Source of the DNA: Sulfitobacter sp. HGT1
Lineage (GTDB): Bacteria > Pseudomonadota > Alphaproteobacteria > Rhodobacterales > Rhodobacteraceae
Assembly: GCF_013282155.1 (NCBI RefSeq)
Contig: NZ_BLWI01000014.1
Coordinates: 1-64,000, forward strand
Direction of reading: 5' to 3'
Length of the DNA stretch: 64,000 bases
The translations under genes and the position numbers were made by a program. Below, piece by piece: positions 53,679 to 64,000 of this stretch; the first letter of the stretch is position 1; every line of letters begins with the position of its first letter. Under the pieces are notes generated by a model that had not been told where the DNA came from, did no database searches, and saw only the letters and a list, made by a program, of their open reading frames with translations.

Positions 53679-54170
53679 TTAAGCCGCCCCGATATAGGGC
53701 CGGAATGCCGCGACGACAGCTTCGTACACCTCGCGTTTGAACGGCACGATGTTGGCGACCAGATCGTCAACGGGCAACCAGCGCCATTCCGAGAACTCCT
53801 GATGATCCGTCTTCAGGTCGATCTCGTCATCAGCGCCGTGAAACCGCAACAGAAACCATTTCTGCTCCTGACCGCGATACCGCCCCTTCCAGATGTTCGG
53901 CACCAGATCATGGGGCAGATCATAGGGCAGCCAGCCTTCGGTCTGGGTCACGACAGACACGGAACTCGGCCGAACACCGGTTTCTTCCTCAAGCTCGCGC
54001 AGGGCGGCGACCTCGGCGTGTTCGCCTTTTTCAACGCCGCCTTGGGGCATCTGCCACGCGTCCTGATCGCGGTCGCGGCGCTGCCCGACAAAGACATGGC
54101 CATCCGCATTGATCAGCATCACACCCACGCAAGGACGGTAGGGCAGTTTGGCGATTTCTTCGGGGGTCAT
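53679..54170 (-). CDS. rppH: RNA pyrophosphohydrolase (Nudix)
   Basis: A 163-residue Nudix hydrolase that removes pyrophosphate from the 5' end of mRNA and starts decay. The Nudix box [20 protein letters not shown] followed by TG is intact. [14 protein letters not shown] at the N-terminus, AWQMPQGG and [10 protein letters not shown] are typical of RppH. The length fits alphaproteobacterial RppH. Confidence 0.95.
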   Translation of the reverse strand: MTPEEIAKLPYRPCVGVMLINADGHVFVGQRRDRDQDAWQMPQGGVEKGEHAEVAALRELEEETGVRPSSVSVVTQTEGWLPYDLPHDLVPNIWKGRYRGQEQKWFLLRFHGADDEIDLKTDHQEFSEWRWLPVDDLVANIVPFKREVYEAVVAAFRPYIGAA

Positions 54171-54276
54171 GGGGCGGGCCTTTGGGTTGCATCGGTTCAG
54201 CGCGGACCTAGCACAAAAGCCGCCCCCATGTATATTGGCTTACGCAGCGTTGTGCGTGACAGACGCCAACGCTTAA

Positions 54277-56349
<2,073 letters not shown>

Positions 56350-56408
56350 TATTGCCCCTTTGCCTGTAGGATGCGAAACTCCGCCCTGAGCAGTTAAGGG
56401 CGGACCGC

Positions 56409-57350
56409 ATGCCGATTTGTGTTTTTGATATTTTTGCCGATGGCACCACGTCCGTTCCGACCGAGACCAACCTGACGGGGCCGGGTGTGTACCGCTGGTG
56501 GCATTTCGATCTGACCGACGAGATGCTTGAACCTTGGGTGCGCGAACATCTGCATGAAATCCCCGCCGGATCGCTGATCCAGAAACAAACGCGCCCGCGC
56601 TGTGACCGGTTTGACGGCGGTTTGATCCTGAACCTGCGCGGCATCAATATGAACGCAGGTCAGGACGCCGATGAAATGGTGTCTGTGCGGATGTTTGTTG
56701 AAACAGGTCTGCTGATCACCGTGCGCCGCAAAAAGGTCTTTGCCATCGACGCGATCCGCCAATTGGCCGAAGCACAAAACGCCCCGCCCAGCCCGGCCAA
56801 GTTTCTTGAGGATCTGGTGCGGCGGTTGACCCTGCGGGTTCAGGAACATGTGGCAAGCATCGACGAACAGGCGGAGTTCTTTGAGATCGATCTGGAAGAC
56901 AAAGAAACGCCGATGCCGCATGAATTGCCCGAAATCCGGCGCAGCGTGATCCGGTTGCGGCGCTATCTTGATCCGCAACGTGCCGCCCTGAGCAAGCTTG
57001 CCGCCCTTGATATACCGCTGATCCCCCAAGCCAGCCAGCTGGAGCTGCACGAACAAGCCAACAGCGCGCTGATCGCGGTGGAGGAATTGGACGAGCTGCG
57101 CGAGCGCCTTGTGTCGGTGCAGGAAGAACATGATGCCAATGTCGCCCAGCGTCAGGCGCGGCACGGCTATGTGCTGTCTGTGGCCGCAGCCATCTTCCTG
57201 CCGCTGGGTTTTCTGACCGGGCTGTTCGGCGTGAACGTTGGCGGGATGCCCGGCACCGGTCACCCGTGGGCCTTTGCCGCCCTGTGCCTGTCGATGACGG
57301 CCCTGGCTGTGCTGATGTTTGCGTTGCTCAGATGGGTGCGCTGGATCTAA
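56409..57350 (+). CDS. ZntB-type zinc transporter (CorA family)
   Basis: A 313-residue inner-membrane transporter. The cytoplasmic N-terminal domain covers about 1-245, with long helices. Two C-terminal membrane helices flank the pore signature GLFGVNVGGMPG, where GVN replaces the GMN of CorA magnesium channels, typical of ZntB. It probably moves zinc. Preceded by a 59-bp gap after fadH. Confidence 0.88.
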   Translation: MPICVFDIFADGTTSVPTETNLTGPGVYRWWHFDLTDEMLEPWVREHLHEIPAGSLIQKQTRPRCDRFDGGLILNLRGINMNAGQDADEMVSVRMFVETGLLITVRRKKVFAIDAIRQLAEAQNAPPSPAKFLEDLVRRLTLRVQEHVASIDEQAEFFEIDLEDKETPMPHELPEIRRSVIRLRRYLDPQRAALSKLAALDIPLIPQASQLELHEQANSALIAVEELDELRERLVSVQEEHDANVAQRQARHGYVLSVAAAIFLPLGFLTGLFGVNVGGMPGTGHPWAFAALCLSMTALAVLMFALLRWVRWI

Positions 57351-57497
57351 AGCCCCCCGTTGGCGGGCATTGTTTCAATGTTTCCCTGCCGCGAACGATC
57401 CATGCAATGACCTTGCTACTGTCCCACCTCTGCCGTGATCCTGCCCGATTTGGGCACCATACCATTCCCAACGCAGATGATTGAAAAGGGGACGGCA

Positions 57498-58403
57498 ATG
57501 GACCGCCTGACAGAAATGGAAGCATTCGCCACAGTTGTGGATCAGGGTGGTTTTACGGATGCCGCCAAAAAGATGGGCATCTCGAAGTCCGCCGTATCAA
57601 AACACGTCTCCTCGCTTGAGGCACGGCTTGGTGCGCGATTGCTGAACCGGACGACCCGCCGGGTCAGCCCCACAGAAATCGGCCTTGCCTATTACGACCG
57701 GGCCCGCCGCGTATTGAACGATGCAGGCGAAGCAGATGCGCTGGTCACGTCGATGCAATCGGCCCCCTCCGGCCTGCTGCGTATTTCGGTCGCAACGGAT
57801 TTCGGGGTGAACCACCTGTCGCCTGCCCTCTCCGGTTTTCTGGAAGAATTCCCCGACATCACCGTCAACATGGTGCTGAACAACCGCTATGTTGAACTGA
57901 TCAGCGAAGGCTTTGATATGGCTGTCCGCATCGGAGAGCTGGAAGACAGCACCCTGCGGGCCCGCAAGCTGACCGAAACCACCAAACGCATGATCGCCAG
58001 CCCCGGCTATTTCGAGAAATACGGCCGCCCTGAAAAGATCGACGATCTGAACGATCACAAGCTGCTGCATTATTCTAACCAATCCAGTGGTAACATGTGG
58101 AAGCTGACATCCCCCTCGGGCGAGAAGCGTCAGGTGCGCACCGCTGGCTGGCTTTCGGTCAATGACGGTCAATCCTTGCTGAACGCGGCTATTTCCGGTC
58201 TTGGCATCGCCTATCTCCCCAGCTTTTTATATGCCGACGCGATGGAAAAAGGCTTGGTCGAAGACGCCATCCCTGATTTGCCGCTGGAAACCCAAGGCAT
58301 CTATGCCGTGTACCCGCCCGGCCGGTTCACCCAGCCCAAAGTACGCGCCTTTATTGATTTTCTGGTCCATGCCTTTGCCGACAAAGGCCCAACAGACTGG
58401 TAA
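57498..58403 (+). CDS. LysR-family transcriptional regulator
   Basis: A 301-residue LysR regulator. The winged helix at about 1-60 shows GGFTDAAKKMGISKSAVSKHVSS. The substrate-binding domain follows (VNHLSPALSGFLEEFPDITV). The start at 57498 (MDRLTEMEAFATV) with AAAAGGGGACGG upstream is standard; the longer frame is not needed. No divergent target gene is evident, so the regulon is unknown. Confidence 0.92.
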   Translation: MDRLTEMEAFATVVDQGGFTDAAKKMGISKSAVSKHVSSLEARLGARLLNRTTRRVSPTEIGLAYYDRARRVLNDAGEADALVTSMQSAPSGLLRISVATDFGVNHLSPALSGFLEEFPDITVNMVLNNRYVELISEGFDMAVRIGELEDSTLRARKLTETTKRMIASPGYFEKYGRPEKIDDLNDHKLLHYSNQSSGNMWKLTSPSGEKRQVRTAGWLSVNDGQSLLNAAISGLGIAYLPSFLYADAMEKGLVEDAIPDLPLETQGIYAVYPPGRFTQPKVRAFIDFLVHAFADKGPTDW

Positions 58404-58433
58404 CCCCGAACACCACATCCCCTCGGTGCACTT

Positions 58434-58488
58434 GATCTGATTTCATCAGATCGCCCTCGCTCGCTGAAAGGCCAGCGGGGGATTTTTT
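58434..58488 (+). terminator. Double hairpin terminator after the LysR gene
   Basis: GATCTGA (58434-58440) pairs with TCAGATC (58446-58452), then CTCGCTG (58460-58466) pairs with CAGCGGG (58473-58479, one G-T pair), followed by TTTTTT at 58483-58488. The second hairpin is a good Rho-independent terminator. Confidence 0.8.
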
Positions 58489-58564
58489 GCTGTGGAATTT
58501 CAGGCAAGGATCGCAATCCAGCGTCTATAGGGCGAATGGCAAAATCTTTGTTGTCAGGATGGGA

Positions 58565-59497
58565 TCAGCCGGGCGTTGTTAACAATACCACCTCGACCCT
58601 GCGATTGGCCTCGCGGCCTTCCGGCGTCAGGTTGGATGCAACAGGGGCAAGATAGCCCATGCCTTCGGCATCCATCTGCGCAGCGGGAACATCAAAATTC
58701 TGGATCAGCCTGTCGCGTACAGCAACTGCCCGACTGCGCGACAAGGCGATATTCGCGTCAAGCCCACCGACACTATCGGTATGCCCTACAAGCGCCACGC
58801 GCGCCGTTGGCTGGTCTTTCAGAAACGCCGCAAGCTGCCCCAGCGCAGCGTCGCCCGCTGCACCCAAAGTCGCCGTGCCGGATTTGAAATCAAGCCCCGA
58901 CAAAACCGCATGTCCCTGACCAAGCAACGCATCGACCAGACCGTTGCCGCCTGCAGCAATCACAGGCCCTGTGGCATCGGCAACCGGAACATCGGCTTCG
59001 CCTTCCGAAATGGCCTGAATAATCTGGACATAGGCCGACGAAGACGCCGTGCTGGCAAGCACCGTCACAACAGAGGTCGGGGCCGATAGCGGACCCTGCA
59101 CAGCGGTGACAAACTGATAGGACCGGATGTTGACGTACATGTTCGGACCCGGCAGCGTCTCGGTCGCAAAGCGAAAGTCGAAACCACCACAGGCCGCAGC
59201 GCTACATTCAAGCACCACGTCGTACCCTGCCGCCTCAAGCTGCGACCGAAGCGGGCGCAGCACTTGCAGCGGCGTCAGGCCCGCGGCCTCCAGCCTCCAG
59301 GCCTGTCGGGCGACGGACCCCTCAACCGTTACCGTATCAAGGGTTCCGTCCTGAAACGTGCTGATGGGTGCGGCATAGCTGTCGGGACTGGTGTTCCGTT
59401 CAACCGTCAGGCGCGCGATTTGCGGCAGCGATAGCTCTATCGCGCCGGCTTGGGTCGCCAAGACCAGCCACAGCAAACCAGCGCAACGTATCATCAT
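58565..59497 (-). CDS. OmpA-domain outer-membrane/periplasmic protein
   Basis: A 310-residue exported protein with a signal peptide (GLLWLVLATQAGA). The N-terminal domain (about 20-170) is of unknown fold, resembling bacterial DUF-type domains fused to OmpA, with two cysteines in LECSAAACGGF. The C-terminal OmpA domain (about 195-305) shows FKSGTATLG, VALVGHTDSVGGLDANIALS and RRVEVVLLT. It may bind peptidoglycan. Its start overlaps the upstream AhpD-like gene stop (ATGA), ending a four-gene operon. Confidence 0.9.
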   Translation of the reverse strand: MMIRCAGLLWLVLATQAGAIELSLPQIARLTVERNTSPDSYAAPISTFQDGTLDTVTVEGSVARQAWRLEAAGLTPLQVLRPLRSQLEAAGYDVVLECSAAACGGFDFRFATETLPGPNMYVNIRSYQFVTAVQGPLSAPTSVVTVLASTASSSAYVQIIQAISEGEADVPVADATGPVIAAGGNGLVDALLGQGHAVLSGLDFKSGTATLGAAGDAALGQLAAFLKDQPTARVALVGHTDSVGGLDANIALSRSRAVAVRDRLIQNFDVPAAQMDAEGMGYLAPVASNLTPEGREANRRVEVVLLTTPG

Positions 59498-60063
59498 CTG
59501 AATTGCGCGTGATAGCCCTCGTTGGGCTTCATGTTGGTCGCACTTGCCACGCGGTTGGTCATGTTGAAAAACGCCGCAACCGACGCGATGTCAAAGATAT
59601 CACGGTCCGTGAAACCCACATCGCGCAGGGCCTGCCGGTCGGCCTCGGTGGTTTTGGCGCTGGCCACTGTCAGGTTTTCGGAAAATTCCAGCATCGCGGT
59701 TTGACGTGCATCCAGATCGGCCACGCGCCAGTTCATCACCATCTGTTCGCCCAGGATCGGATTGCCAGACAGTTGCCGCACCGCAGCCCCGTGCGCGGTC
59801 AGGCAATAGTAGCATTTATTCACTGACGACACGACGACCGCGATCATCTCGCGCTCAAGCTTGGACAGGTTCGACGCACCCAGCATCAGATCGTTGTACA
59901 TCGCGGTAAAGCTGTTCAGCTTGTCGATATCAAACGCATAAGTCTGCAAGACATTCGGGATCATCCCCAGCTTTTCCTGGCAGACATCAAAGTATTTCTG
60001 TGTCGCTTCGGGCAGCGGATCGACCATTGGCAGGTCAAGGGCGGTTGGGGCGTCTTTGGCCAT
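59494..60063 (-). CDS. Peroxidase-related AhpD-like protein (carboxymuconolactone decarboxylase family)
   Basis: A 189-residue helical protein. The redox motif CYYCLTAHG has the CxxC plus histidine of AhpD-like peroxidases, preceded by LEREMIAVVVSSVNK. It resembles alkylhydroperoxidase-type proteins of about 190 residues and would reduce hydroperoxides with an unknown thiol donor. It is the third gene of the cinA-GNAT-ahpD-ompA operon, with overlap of 4 bp to the OmpA gene. Confidence 0.88.
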   Translation of the reverse strand: MAKDAPTALDLPMVDPLPEATQKYFDVCQEKLGMIPNVLQTYAFDIDKLNSFTAMYNDLMLGASNLSKLEREMIAVVVSSVNKCYYCLTAHGAAVRQLSGNPILGEQMVMNWRVADLDARQTAMLEFSENLTVASAKTTEADRQALRDVGFTDRDIFDIASVAAFFNMTNRVASATNMKPNEGYHAQFR

Positions 60064-60075
60064 CTTGTGGCTCCT

Positions 60076-60789
60076 TCAATCAGGGGATTGGCGGTAATGA
60101 TAGTCGCCCACATGGGCAAAGCCTAGCCCTTGATACAGCCGGTTTGCAGGCGCATTTTCCTTTGTGCAAAGAACCGCCAGATGGGTCGCCCCACGGGCCT
60201 GCGCCCACAGTGCCGCGCGGCGCATCATCCATTTTGCGACGCCCATGCCGCGCTGGTGTTCCAGCACCTCGACGGCATGAACCATGCACACCCCGTCGTG
60301 GATCGCGGCAAAAGCCACGCCGCCGGGCTTTTCCTTCCAGCGCGACAAGATTGCTGTCTTTTGCGCGGCGCGGCGCATCACGTCGATGCGGGCCGGACCG
60401 ATGCCGCCTTTGGCCCAAATCTCGAGCATGATCGCCAGCGGTTCCCAGATCTCGAAGGCGGTCACCGGCGGGATCGGCACATCGGTCAGCTTTTCAACGG
60501 GCAGGACATACATATTGACGGGATCGATGATCTCATAGCCTCGCGCTGCCAGTTCGGCGTCCAGCGCTTCATCGCCTTGCCGGATCATGAAAAGCGGCGT
60601 TTGCCCCAATGCGCGCATGGCGGCTTCGGCAACTCCGATATCGGCATCATCGGCCACACGCGTCGCGGCCGAAGCACGCTTGCCCCCGCCTTGACCATCG
60701 CGCAAGGTCCAGCCGTTTTCTGTCCAACGTCTTGCGGCGGGCCATGTCTGGTCAACACCTTCGTACAGCTGTGGAATATCAGGCGTCAT
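60076..60789 (-). CDS. GNAT-family N-acetyltransferase
   Basis: A 237-residue GNAT protein. The C-terminal half shows VCMVHAVEVLEHQRGMGVAK (acetyl-CoA loop RGMGVAKWM) and NAPANRLYQGLGF. The N-terminal half is a degenerate GNAT-like region. The substrate is unknown. It overlaps the CinA-like gene by 4 bp and is 12 bp from the AhpD-like gene. Confidence 0.87.
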   Translation of the reverse strand: MTPDIPQLYEGVDQTWPAARRWTENGWTLRDGQGGGKRASAATRVADDADIGVAEAAMRALGQTPLFMIRQGDEALDAELAARGYEIIDPVNMYVLPVEKLTDVPIPPVTAFEIWEPLAIMLEIWAKGGIGPARIDVMRRAAQKTAILSRWKEKPGGVAFAAIHDGVCMVHAVEVLEHQRGMGVAKWMMRRAALWAQARGATHLAVLCTKENAPANRLYQGLGFAHVGDYHYRQSPD

Positions 60790-61505
60790 GGAAAAGCGGC
60801 CTCCAGAGTTTTCACGGCGGCGTCGATCTCGGCCTGAATACTGCCACGGATCACGATATGCGCACCGTATTTGCCGTCTTTTTGAAACGGATACGACCCG
60901 ATCGACAGGGCTGGATAATCCTTGGCGATCTGCCCCAATGGCCCCGCGATATCGCCTTCGCCCCGATCAATCCGTAGGGTTGCGCTGATCAGGGGGGCAC
61001 CGCCAGTCAGGGTGGGCAGAACCGACGCGACCATCGCCTCGAACACAGATGGAACGCCCGCCATCACATGCACGTTCTCAAGCTTGAAACCGGGTGCTGA
61101 TGAAACGGGGTTGTCGATCAAGGTCGCATCATCGGGGATGCGGGCCATGCGCAACCGCGCCTCGTTCAGGTCGGTCCCTGACCGGGCGTAATGGGCTGCC
61201 AGAATTGCGCGGGCATCGTCGCGCACGTCGATATGTTTGCCAAAGGCCGCCGCGATGCAATCAGCCGTAATGTCGTCATGCGTCGGACCGATGCCGCCGC
61301 TGGTAAACACGTTATCATAGGCTTTCGACATGGCCTGAACGGCTGCAATAATCGTGCCGTGTTCATCGCCGATCACGCGGACCTCTTTCAGGTCGATCCC
61401 CACACTGGTCAATTGCCCTGCAAGATGGTGCATGTTGCTGTCGCGTGTGCGCCCGGACAGGATTTCATCGCCGATGACGATCATAGCTGCGGTGGGGTTT
61501 GGCAT
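60786..61505 (-). CDS. CinA N-terminal (MoCF) domain protein
   Basis: A 239-residue protein equal to the N-terminal domain of CinA, the molybdopterin-binding or ADP-ribose pyrophosphatase-like fold. VIGDEILSGRTRDSN and FTSGGIGPTHDDITADCIA are diagnostic. The C-terminal nicotinamide-nucleotide amidase domain is absent, as in many alphaproteobacteria where it is separate. It begins the operon on this strand and is divergent from sfsA. Confidence 0.92.
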   Translation of the reverse strand: MPNPTAAMIVIGDEILSGRTRDSNMHHLAGQLTSVGIDLKEVRVIGDEHGTIIAAVQAMSKAYDNVFTSGGIGPTHDDITADCIAAAFGKHIDVRDDARAILAAHYARSGTDLNEARLRMARIPDDATLIDNPVSSAPGFKLENVHVMAGVPSVFEAMVASVLPTLTGGAPLISATLRIDRGEGDIAGPLGQIAKDYPALSIGSYPFQKDGKYGAHIVIRGSIQAEIDAAVKTLEAAFP

Positions 61506-61553
61506 TGGCCTGTCTCCTTGAGGGGGCTATGATAGAGGTATAGGTCACACCCT

Positions 61554-62258
61554 ATGCGCTTTCAAACTGAACTTGTCCCCGCCCGCCTGATCCGCCGCTA
61601 CAAACGGTTTCTGGCCGATTGCACGCTTGACGATGGCCGCGAGGTCACGGCCCATTGCGCGAACCCCGGATCAATGATGGGGCTGGCCGAACCCGGCATG
61701 CGGATATGGCTGGAACCCAACGACGATCCCAAACGCAAGCTGAGCTATGGCTGGCGGCTGGTTGACCATGAAAACGGGCATTTCACCGGCGTTGATACCG
61801 CGCTGCCCAACCGCGCGGTCAAATCGGCCTTGATGGCGGGGCTGGTGCCGGCGCTGGCGCAATACGGCACCGTCAGACCAGAGGTGAAATACGGTGAAAA
61901 TTCGCGGATCGATTTCCTTTTAACGCAGGCCGGTTTGCCCGACGCCTATGTGGAGGTGAAATCAGCGACCCTTTCGCGCACCCCCGGCTTGGTGGAATTC
62001 CCCGATAGCGTCACCGCCCGCGGTGCCAAGCATCTGAACGAGTTGGCCCGGATGGCCGAATTGGGGCACCGCGCCGTTTTGCTGTATTTGGTACAGCGCA
62101 CGGATTGCACTGCGTTTTCCGTGGCCGCCGATATTGACCCGACCTATGCCGCCGCTTTTACGGCTGCCCGCGCCGCTGGGCTGGAAACATTGATCATTAG
62201 CACCCATATATCCCCCGAACAGGTCACTTTAGGCACTGAGTTACCCCTAAAGGGTTGA
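61554..62258 (+). CDS. sfsA: SfsA family DNA-binding / sugar-fermentation stimulation protein
   Basis: A 234-residue protein. Family blocks: RRYKRFLADC, AHCANPGSMMGL, NSRIDFLL, AYVEVKSATL and FPDSVTARGAKHLNEL. The ExK region suggests a nuclease-like fold, but the biochemical role of SfsA is not well established. The start at 61554 follows a short divergent region shared with the CinA-like gene. The stop is 60 bp before map. Confidence 0.94.
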   Translation: MRFQTELVPARLIRRYKRFLADCTLDDGREVTAHCANPGSMMGLAEPGMRIWLEPNDDPKRKLSYGWRLVDHENGHFTGVDTALPNRAVKSALMAGLVPALAQYGTVRPEVKYGENSRIDFLLTQAGLPDAYVEVKSATLSRTPGLVEFPDSVTARGAKHLNELARMAELGHRAVLLYLVQRTDCTAFSVAADIDPTYAAAFTAARAAGLETLIISTHISPEQVTLGTELPLKG

Positions 62259-62318
62259 CCTACACTGGCCCTTGGACCATCCCGAACGAAACAGTTTAGA
62301 CCTACGGAGATACCGGTG

Positions 62319-63134
62319 ATGAATGAACACCGAGGACGCCAGACAAAAGACGGCATTCGCATTTACGACCCATCGGATTTTGCAGGTATGCATGCCGCCG
62401 GCAAACTTGCCGCGCAGATTCTTGATGATATCGCCGCGCATGTTTTCGTTGGTCAAACCACAGGGGCCATCGACGGCCTGATCACCCAGATGGTCGAGGA
62501 CGCAGGTGCCAAATCTGCCACGATCGGCTATAAGGGCTATCAGCATGCCAGCTGTATTTCGATCAACCACGTTGTCTGCCACGGCATCCCCGGTGACAAA
62601 AAGCTGAAAGACGGCGACATCCTGAACATCGACGTTACGGTGATTGTGGATGGCTGGTTTGGCGATACGTCCCGGATGTATGTCGCAGGCAAACTGGCCC
62701 GCAAGGCCGAGCGTTTGATCGAAGTCACTCATGACGCATTGATGCGCGGCATCGAAGTCGTCAAGCCCGGCAACACCTTCGGCGACATCGGCCACGCGAT
62801 CCAAAGCTTTGTCGAAAGTCACCGGATGAGCGTTGTTACAGATTTCTGCGGGCATGGTCTGGGCCGCGTGTTCCACGCCCCGCCAAACGTACTGCACTAT
62901 GGCCGCCCTGGCACCGGGGCCGTTCTGGAACCGGGCATGTTCTTTACCATCGAACCGATGGTGAATCTGGGCCGCGCCGAAACCAAGGTGCTGGCAGATG
63001 ACTGGACGGCGGTCACCCGCGACAAATCGCTATCGGCGCAGTTTGAACATTCCATCGGTGTGACCGAAACGGGTTTCGAGATTTTCACCCTGTCGCCCGC
63101 CGGAAAATTCCATCCGACCTATTCGCAAGATTAA
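62319..63134 (+). CDS. map: Type I methionine aminopeptidase
   Basis: A 271-residue enzyme that removes initiator methionine from nascent proteins. The metal ligands are visible: two aspartates in NIDVTVIVDGWFGDTSRMY, histidine in CGHGLGRVFHAPP, and glutamates in FTIEPMVNLG and QFEHSIGVTE. ATG 62319 lies eight bases after GGAGA, so it is preferred over GTG 62316. Its stop overlaps the convergent pssA stop by 4 bp. Confidence 0.96.
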   Translation: MNEHRGRQTKDGIRIYDPSDFAGMHAAGKLAAQILDDIAAHVFVGQTTGAIDGLITQMVEDAGAKSATIGYKGYQHASCISINHVVCHGIPGDKKLKDGDILNIDVTVIVDGWFGDTSRMYVAGKLARKAERLIEVTHDALMRGIEVVKPGNTFGDIGHAIQSFVESHRMSVVTDFCGHGLGRVFHAPPNVLHYGRPGTGAVLEPGMFFTIEPMVNLGRAETKVLADDWTAVTRDKSLSAQFEHSIGVTETGFEIFTLSPAGKFHPTYSQD

Positions 63135-63892
63135 GCTTTGCGTTTGGCCAGCTTGAGTTCAATCACGGCCCACAAGACGCTGCCCGCATAGGCAAAGCAG
63201 CAGATCACAAGTGTGGTCCAGGGAAAGCTGACCAAACAGGCGATAAAGCCGGTAAAGAAGATCAGGAAATAGGTCACGTTGCTGCGCGAAAAGCTGACCG
63301 ATTTGAACGACCATGTCGGGATGCGGCTGATCATGACCCAACCGACCAGCACGATGTACAGGCACGCCAGTAGATCCGGCATCGCGGCACCGGGGCCGAA
63401 CGCATAGGGCAGATAGATCGGAAGCATCACCAGCATTGCGCCCGCCGGCGATGGCACGCCAGTAAAATACCCGCCATCGTCCAACGTGGTTTTGGTACGC
63501 GAATCGACGTTGAACCGTGCCAGACGCATCACGCAGCAGATTGCGAACACCAAAACGGCAAGCCAACCCGCACGGTAGGAATCCTGCAGGCCCCAGAAAT
63601 ACACCACCAAGGGGGGGGCCACGCCAAAGTTGACGAAATCCGCGAGGCTGTCCAGCTCGGCGCCGATTTTGCTGTCGCTGCCCAGATAGCGTGCGGCGCG
63701 CCCGTCCATGCCATCCAGAATACTGGCCAGCGTGATCAGAAACACCGCCAATGCGAATTTACCCTCGGCCCCGAAACGGATCGCTGAAATGCCTGCGCAA
63801 ATCGCCGCAATGGTCAGCATGTTTGGCAACAACTGAAGCAATGAAAACTCAGCTTTCGCTTTTTCTGTGGGCGCGGGGGTTTGTTCAGTCAT
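63131..63892 (-). CDS. pssA: CDP-diacylglycerol--serine O-phosphatidyltransferase
   Basis: A 253-residue inner-membrane enzyme making phosphatidylserine. The CDP-alcohol signature DG-x2-AR-x8-G-x3-D-x3-D is complete in the segment DGMDGRAARYLGSDSKIG and the following ELDSLAD. About seven hydrophobic helices. It lies directly after psd (the stop and start adjoin), so phosphatidylserine is made and decarboxylated by products of one operon. Confidence 0.95.
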   Translation of the reverse strand: MTEQTPAPTEKAKAEFSLLQLLPNMLTIAAICAGISAIRFGAEGKFALAVFLITLASILDGMDGRAARYLGSDSKIGAELDSLADFVNFGVAPPLVVYFWGLQDSYRAGWLAVLVFAICCVMRLARFNVDSRTKTTLDDGGYFTGVPSPAGAMLVMLPIYLPYAFGPGAAMPDLLACLYIVLVGWVMISRIPTWSFKSVSFSRSNVTYFLIFFTGFIACLVSFPWTTLVICCFAYAGSVLWAVIELKLAKRKA

Positions 63893-64000
63893 TTACGACA
63901 GCTCTGCCAAGACGGTTTCGCCAGCCACCATTGTCTGGCCAATGCTGACCTTGGGTTCGACACCTTCGGGCAGATACACATCCACACGCGACCCAAAGCG
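63893..64000 (-). CDS. psd: Phosphatidylserine decarboxylase, 3' end only
   Basis: The last 35 residues of a minus-strand gene cut by the window edge: [13 protein letters not shown], then [15 protein letters not shown]-like sequence (here [16 protein letters not shown]). The FGS segment is the self-cleavage site that forms the pyruvoyl group in Psd. Its TAA is directly next to the pssA start codon, giving the psd-pssA order expected for phosphatidylethanolamine synthesis. Confidence 0.88.
   Translation of the reverse strand, partial: RFGSRVDVYLPEGVEPKVSIGQTMVAGETVLAELS

Overview
The window reads as chromosomal DNA of an alphaproteobacterium of the order Rhodobacterales (roseobacter group). 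The reasons are: a taurine-degradation cluster (tpa, tauR, xsc) followed by cytoplasmic sulfite dehydrogenase genes soeABC; a ureDA-x-BCEFG urease operon with a small membrane-protein gene between ureA and ureB; an imuA-imuB-dnaE2 mutagenesis cassette behind a direct-repeat LexA box (GTTC-N7-GTTC); and GC-rich genes with frequent ATGA overlaps. No rRNA, tRNA or CRISPR array was seen. I do not name a genus.

Layout. (1) 1-10.2 kb is a visibly less GC-rich accessory region. It holds a protein resembling the RarA/MgsA C-terminal region overlapping a tyrosine recombinase, a 168-bp MITE-like element with perfect 19-bp terminal inverted repeats and a 4-bp flanking duplication, a 1276-residue protein ending in a PD-(D/E)XK-like nuclease domain, a small CxxC frame, a phospholipase-D-fold protein, and a group of secreted or envelope proteins (unknown, Excalibur, TolA C-terminus-like). 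The two nuclease-like genes are the best candidates here for an undescribed, possibly defensive, system. (2) 10.6-14.5 kb: a TetR regulator with an MDR-family oxidoreductase, then divergent pobA and an AraC-type regulator. (3) 14.7-19.8 kb: urease operon. (4) 19.9-29.1 kb: CHAP-domain lipoprotein, SOS mutagenesis cassette, MarR regulator and DEAD-box RNA helicase. (5) 29.2-40.3 kb: sulfonate module. Tpa makes sulfoacetaldehyde from taurine, Xsc gives acetyl phosphate and sulfite, AckA makes ATP and acetate, and SoeABC oxidises sulfite to sulfate. TauR is the likely regulator, with matching repeats upstream of tpa and tauR. (6) 40.3-64 kb: mostly housekeeping genes: dapA, lytic transglycosylase, DMT exporter, a split mnmD / FAD-oxidoreductase pair, MaoC dehydratase, VOC protein, FMN reductase, OmpA lipoprotein, Ogt-type methyltransferase with an AraC helix-turn-helix, Hint protein, nth, PfkB kinase, purU, rppH, fadH, zntB-like, a LysR regulator, a cinA-GNAT-ahpD-ompA operon, sfsA, map, pssA, and the 3' end of psd cut by the window edge.

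Starts were moved inward from the longest frame where a Shine-Dalgarno sequence, signal peptide or family length supported it. Functional names rest on motifs read by eye and on gene context; no database search was possible.
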